This document shows positions 7,417 through 9,623 of a DNA stretch of 9,623 nt, piece by piece. A program made the translations under genes and the position numbers. The DNA is taken from contig JAAKFW010000042.1 of the NCBI GenBank assembly GCA_011064905.1, forward strand, positions 1-9,623. Direction: 5' to 3'. The notes below the pieces were generated by a model. It saw nothing but the letters and a program-made list of their open reading frames with translations. It had not been told where the DNA came from and searched no databases. The stretch comes from Candidatus Anoxychlamydiales bacterium (GTDB taxonomy: Bacteria; Chlamydiota; Chlamydiia; Chlamydiales; SM23-39). Position 1 is the stretch's first letter. Each line of letters begins with the position of its first letter.

Positions 7417-8916
7417 TTAAAGATGTTCTCTATTTTGTTCTTCTTTTAAAAATAATACAAAAGGTAAAAAATTTTGATCTGCTGTAATCGTTTCTAAACA
7501 ATTTAAATACTCATCTCTATTTTTTTCATGAACGATTGTCCAAGAGTAGCCTCCTGATAAAAACATACTATTCATTAATAGGCGAGCTATCCTGCCATTT
7601 CCATCAATATATGGATGTATATACACAAACATGTAGTGTCCCAATATTGCTCTTACTGCTGCGTTTTTTTCATTTTTTAAACAATAAAACAAAGCATCCA
7701 TTGAATCCATTAGAGCTTCTTTAGGGGGGGGCACATGTCTTGAATTTCTAATATATACTTGGCTCGATCTGTAGCCTAAAAGGTGTCTTTCAGATAGTAA
7801 ATTAGCTTTTATTTGTGGGGCAAAAAGATTTATATACCATTTTTGTAAATCTTTTTCGAATACTGAGCCCGGTTTTTTTGTTGTTATCATTTTTGCAATT
7901 GACTTTTTTGCTTCTAAAAAAGCTTTTGAATATCCTTTTGCCGCTAAAGCATTCTTTTCAAGGGGTACTTTATTTAACTGTGCTTGCTTAATTAATTCTA
8001 TGGTTACCTGGTAACCTTCAATAGATAAAGAGTTGTAAGCATCAAAGGTGTATAGATCATCAATTTTATTTAAAAGTTTAATTTTATTTCGAATTGAAGG
8101 TTTTGGAAAGTTTTTGATAACTGTTTCTCTATGTAATTGCCAAAAACCAATAATTCTATCAGCGTAAATTGAGATTTGTTTAACACTTTTTATTATAGCT
8201 GATGATTTAAATGGATTTTTTGGTTTAACTATCATCCCATATAATTCTAATTCATTTGTTATAGCCTCTGCCATCTTGTTATTTTTAAGATGATATTTAT
8301 AAGCCCCAATAATTCTTGAAGCGGGTATTTTCATGTCATAATCTAATATAATTTTGGTGAACTCAAAACTATGTTTAATACTGCGAAGAGCTATTTCGGC
8401 GTCAATGGATTTTTTTTCAAAAAATATAGGAGCTGTTTTGCAAAGCGCATAAGCTAGAGACATTGTCTGTATATTTTTAATTTCAGTTTTTTCTTTAGGA
8501 ATTGCTTTAGGATTGTTATAGATTAATACAGAAGAATTGAATAATAAATTTAAACACTTGCCACTCCCTCCGCGAGTTGTTATTACGATTAGTTGTTTGG
8601 GAATAGTCGTTTGACTTAAATGTAAATCTAATGAACTTTCTGCAGAAAGACAATAGTCTTTTTCAAGTCTATCTTCTAAATAGAGTCTGAAAAAATCCCA
8701 AAAACTGGCATACCAAATTGTTGAATTTTGATAATTTTCTGTCGGATTTAACACCATATACCAGCCCTTAATAATCTCTTTTAACCAATTGGCTTTAATA
8801 AGGCATTCTCTAGAACCCCTAGATAGTTGATTAGATTTAATGACATTAGCTTTGTTTTTTTTGATAGCAACTTTTAAATCTTTTAAACTTTTTGTGATAT
8901 TTGTTTTTAATTTCAT
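7417..8916 (-). CDS. Fic-domain AMP-transferase-type protein with N-terminal AbiEi-like domain
   Basis: This 499-residue protein has two parts. Residues about 8-220 resemble the AbiEi-type antitoxin/regulator: a winged-helix start with 'LSRGSRECLIKANWLKEII' and 'KGWYMV', then 'IWYASFWDFFRLYLEDRL', 'YCLSAESSLDLHL' and 'PKQLIVITTRGG'. Residues about 225-495 form a Fic domain with the catalytic loop HPYIDGNGRIAR (434-445; His434 is the base, with Asp438, Asn440 and Arg442). These are the residues Fic enzymes need to transfer AMP from ATP to a target hydroxyl. An inhibitory-helix motif S296-LSI-E300-G fits the (S/T)xxxE(G/N) rule, and its Glu would block ATP gamma-phosphate placement, so the enzyme is probably auto-inhibited. 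All key residues are present. The frame starts at the only ATG before the hydrophilic N-terminus and has no Shine-Dalgarno site. Repeats over its promoter suggest autoregulation by the N-terminal DNA-binding half. A C8 run at codons 396-398 makes the reading frame slippage-prone. Target unknown. Confidence 0.88.
   Translation of the reverse strand: MKLKTNITKSLKDLKVAIKKNKANVIKSNQLSRGSRECLIKANWLKEIIKGWYMVLNPTENYQNSTIWYASFWDFFRLYLEDRLEKDYCLSAESSLDLHLSQTTIPKQLIVITTRGGSGKCLNLLFNSSVLIYNNPKAIPKEKTEIKNIQTMSLAYALCKTAPIFFEKKSIDAEIALRSIKHSFEFTKIILDYDMKIPASRIIGAYKYHLKNNKMAEAITNELELYGMIVKPKNPFKSSAIIKSVKQISIYADRIIGFWQLHRETVIKNFPKPSIRNKIKLLNKIDDLYTFDAYNSLSIEGYQVTIELIKQAQLNKVPLEKNALAAKGYSKAFLEAKKSIAKMITTKKPGSVFEKDLQKWYINLFAPQIKANLLSERHLLGYRSSQVYIRNSRHVPPPKEALMDSMDALFYCLKNEKNAAVRAILGHYMFVYIHPYIDGNGRIARLLMNSMFLSGGYSWTIVHEKNRDEYLNCLETITADQNFLPFVLFLKEEQNREHL
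7724..7731. repeat. homopolymer (G)8, read as (C)8 in fic
   Basis: Eight consecutive G on the plus strand are very unusual in DNA of this base composition. In fic they encode Pro396-398 in 'RHVPPPKEA', 36 codons before the catalytic His434. Gain or loss of one base would shift the frame and remove the catalytic motif. The run length is typical of short simple-sequence contingency tracts, and chlamydiae have well-known poly-C/poly-G variable genes. Confidence 0.8.
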
Positions 8917-8947
8917 AAGTGGGTTTTTATTTTTATTTTAAATAGTT

Positions 8948-8986
8948 ACTGTATTTTTATGCAAATATTTACTGTATTATTATGTT
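8948..8986. repeat. direct repeat copy A upstream of fic, two tandem operator-like units
   Basis: This 39-base element matches copy B (9085-9123) at 37 of 39 positions. It contains two copies of the unit ACTGTATTWTTATG offset by 23 bases, joined by CAAATATTT. Each unit carries the near-palindrome TACTGTA. The second unit contains the -10 of the minus-strand fic promoter, so a protein bound here would control fic. The 23-base offset is close to two helical turns, which suits cooperative binding on one DNA face. Confidence 0.75.
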
Positions 8987-9007
8987 GTTTTTTAGGTATT
9001 TTTTCAA
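8979..9007 (-). promoter_or_regulatory. promoter of fic overlapping the repeats
   Basis: On the minus strand TTGAAA (9007-9002) and CATAAT (8984-8979) are exactly 17 bases apart, each one mismatch from consensus. Transcription would start near 8972 and give a leader of about 55 bases. A second, weaker pair lies closer to the gene (TTGCAT at 8964-8959, TAAAAT at 8940-8935). Both overlap repeat copy A, as expected for a self-repressing system. Confidence 0.45.
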
Positions 9008-9084
9008 AAATATTTAAGTAATTTAGAGATCGAATAGAAGGCTTCTTCATAGAGGTTTTAAAAGTTTTTATGGGCTAAATTTCT

Positions 9085-9123
9085 ACTGTATTATTATGCA
9101 AATATTTACTGTATTATTGTGTT
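9085..9123. repeat. direct repeat copy B, two tandem operator-like units
   Basis: This is the second 39-base copy, starting 137 bases from the start of copy A, with the same two-unit architecture and 23-base offset. It differs from copy A at two positions only. It lies between the fic promoter and the rightward candidate promoter at 9134-9162, so it could act as an auxiliary operator allowing DNA looping, or regulate the rightward transcript. Confidence 0.75.
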
Positions 9124-9133
9124 ATTAACCGAG

Positions 9134-9162
9134 CTGATTAAATTGTTTTTTCTACATATAAA
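9134..9162 (+). promoter_or_regulatory. candidate rightward promoter toward thyX
   Basis: CTGATT (9134-9139) and TATAAA (9157-9162) are 17 bases apart. The -10 is good and the -35 weak. The start would fall near 9169, inside the palindrome 9164-9182. A transcript from here would carry a leader of about 335 bases containing both dyads before thyX, so other promoters closer to thyX are possible. Confidence 0.3.
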
Positions 9163-9163
9163 A

Positions 9164-9182
9164 AAAATCGCAATGTGATTTT
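9164..9182. promoter_or_regulatory. 19-base palindrome, operator-like
   Basis: AAAATCGCA and TGTGATTTT are arranged around a central A, with a single G/T mismatch between the 9-base arms. It sits immediately downstream of a -10-like TATAAA, where a repressor would block initiation. The binding protein is unknown. Dyads of this length in AT-rich DNA are sometimes fortuitous, but the TCGCA/TGTGA core is not simple A/T sequence. Confidence 0.35.
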
Positions 9183-9254
9183 GAGGTGACTTATGCAACA
9201 TATCCTGGTTTTTCAAAAATCTTGTCATAAGCTTTTACATACTAGTGGTATAAA

Positions 9255-9305
9255 GCTATCGCCAGCGAAATCCCTGTAATTTCAGTAGATTTCGCTGGCT
9301 ATAGC
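9255..9305. repeat. strong inverted repeat (18-base arms, one mismatch)
   Basis: Arms 9255-9272 and 9288-9305 pair at 17 of 18 positions around a 15-base loop; the inner twelve (GCCAGCGAAATC / GATTTCGCTGGC) pair perfectly. It is much richer in G+C than its surroundings. No T tract follows on either strand, so it is not a typical intrinsic terminator. It could be an RNA hairpin in the thyX leader, a protein-binding dyad, or a small dispersed repeat. A related element lies at 9374-9412. Confidence 0.75.
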
Positions 9306-9373
9306 GCTAAAATAAGTGATTTTTCATAAAAACAATTGATTTTAAGGATATTTCTATAAAATATGATGGTTAA

Positions 9374-9412
9374 ACCAGCGAAAACTATCTAATTTTAGCT
9401 GATTTCGCTCGC
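9374..9412. repeat. second, diverged copy of the CCAGCGAAA...TTTCGCT dyad
   Basis: Aligned without gaps to 9261-9299, this 39-base element matches at 30 positions. The arms CCAGCGAAA and GATTTCGCT are conserved at identical spacing and the loop has changed. Its own pairing is weaker (AGCGAAA / TTTCGCT plus an outer C-G). Two copies with conserved arm spacing suggest a functional or mobile unit, not a chance hairpin. Confidence 0.55.
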
Positions 9413-9490
9413 AATATGATGAATCTGATAAACACCTTGGCCATTGCTGATAAAAGTTAAAAGAGATATTCTTAAATTATTAAAAAATTT

Positions 9491-9495
9491 GGGAG
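9491..9495 (+). promoter_or_regulatory. Shine-Dalgarno of thyX
   Basis: GGGAG ends eight bases before the ATG at 9504 and fixes the start of the partial gene at the right edge. Confidence 0.55.
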
Positions 9496-9503
9496 ACTCT
9501 AAA

Positions 9504-9623
9504 ATGGTTACTACAGAAACTTTTACTAAAGAGCAAATTGAAATCTTAAAAAAATATGTCACGAACACATCTAGTAATATTTTCGTTTTAAAAAACCTTC
9601 CAGAAGTTATTAAAGGAGCTTTG
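9504..9623 (+). CDS. thyX: N-terminus of a ThyX-type FAD-dependent thymidylate synthase, cut by the window edge
   Basis: Forty codons are visible. They begin MVTTETFTKEQIEILKKY and end with 'LKNLPEVIKGAL', which I recognise as the N-terminal block of the long ThyX-like proteins ('LVNLPEVVKGALFARYSR' in relatives, from memory). ThyX makes dTMP from dUMP using methylenetetrahydrofolate, FAD and NADPH in the cytoplasm, replacing ThyA. The flavin-binding RHR motif lies beyond the window, so activity cannot be judged. The ATG has a GGGAG site at normal spacing. The gene diverges from fic across a repeat-rich control region. The assignment rests on a short segment and is moderately secure. Confidence 0.7.
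   Translation, partial: MVTTETFTKEQIEILKKYVTNTSSNIFVLKNLPEVIKGAL

Larger units (their letters stand above)
8917..9503. other. 587-base divergent intergenic region between fic and thyX
   Basis: No convincing gene lies here. The stretch holds a minus-strand promoter for fic, two 39-base direct repeats, a plus-strand promoter with an overlapping palindrome, a 28-codon micro-ORF at 9193-9279 that has a ribosome-binding-like GAGGTGA but no recognisable homology, and two related dyads nearer to thyX. Each is listed or discussed separately. From 8991 to 9080 I see only AT-rich sequence with a small odd palindrome, AGAAGGCTTCT, at 9036-9046. The thyX-proximal part 9413-9490 shows nothing distinct. 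Confidence 0.7.

Noticed and set aside
7536..7724. Plus-strand 62-codon frame opposite fic.
   Set aside because: It lies directly antisense to the conserved Fic catalytic region and has no supporting signal.
8946..9123. CRISPR-like array from the four repeated units.
   Set aside because: Units are only ~16 bases, the gaps between units are 7 and about 100 bases, the short gaps are themselves identical, and no cas gene is near; paired operators explain it better.
8917..9503. Insertion sequence or integration site in the repeat-rich intergenic region.
   Set aside because: No transposase or integrase remnant, no terminal inverted repeats flanked by target duplications, and no tRNA gene were found.

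Overview
The window is AT-rich (by eye roughly 30% G+C), gene-sparse in places and reads like accessory DNA from a member of the Chlamydiae, most likely an amoeba- or arthropod-associated 'environmental' chlamydia. The assignment is inference. It rests on the giant secreted RHS/YD-repeat protein, whose C-terminal domain resembles the chlamydial DUF687-type alpha/beta-hydrolase family as I remember it, and on the N-terminus of a ThyX-family thymidylate synthase at the right edge. No ribosomal or tRNA gene is present to fix the taxon.

Layout, left to right. (1) Bases 1-687: an unrecognised open tail, then a broken HicA toxin gene, then an intact HicB antitoxin gene that overlaps hicA by one base (TAATG). 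The hicA 5' part lies in a different frame from its conserved 3' part. (2) Bases 688-910: an AT-rich spacer with a candidate promoter. (3) Bases 911-6968: a 1845-codon exported RHS/YD-repeat protein with a C-terminal Ser-Asp-His hydrolase-like domain. It overlaps by 11 bases a gene for a 176-residue lipoprotein, so the two are almost certainly translated together. (4) Bases 7021-7398: a small membrane protein with three predicted helices, possibly with its own promoter. (5) Bases 7417-8916, minus strand, converging on it: a 499-residue fusion of an AbiEi-like N-terminal domain and a Fic (AMP-transferase-type) domain. Its coding strand carries a run of eight C just upstream of the Fic catalytic motif. 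(6) Bases 8917-9503: a 587-base divergent intergenic region rich in repeats. It holds two 39-base near-identical direct repeats (four copies of a ~16-base unit) over the fic promoter, a near-perfect 19-base palindrome, and two related 39-base dyads. (7) Bases 9504-9623: the start of a ThyX-type thymidylate synthase gene.

How it may work together: the RHS protein and lipoprotein form one export module, in which the hydrolase domain would be the payload and the lipoprotein a partner, anchor or immunity protein (inference). HicAB and AbiEi-Fic are toxin-antitoxin-type modules. One is decayed to an orphan antitoxin, while the other appears intact, self-regulated and possibly phase-variable. The most promising undescribed features are the RHS-hydrolase plus overlapping lipoprotein pair, the C8 switch in fic, and the repeat-dense fic/thyX divergent control region.
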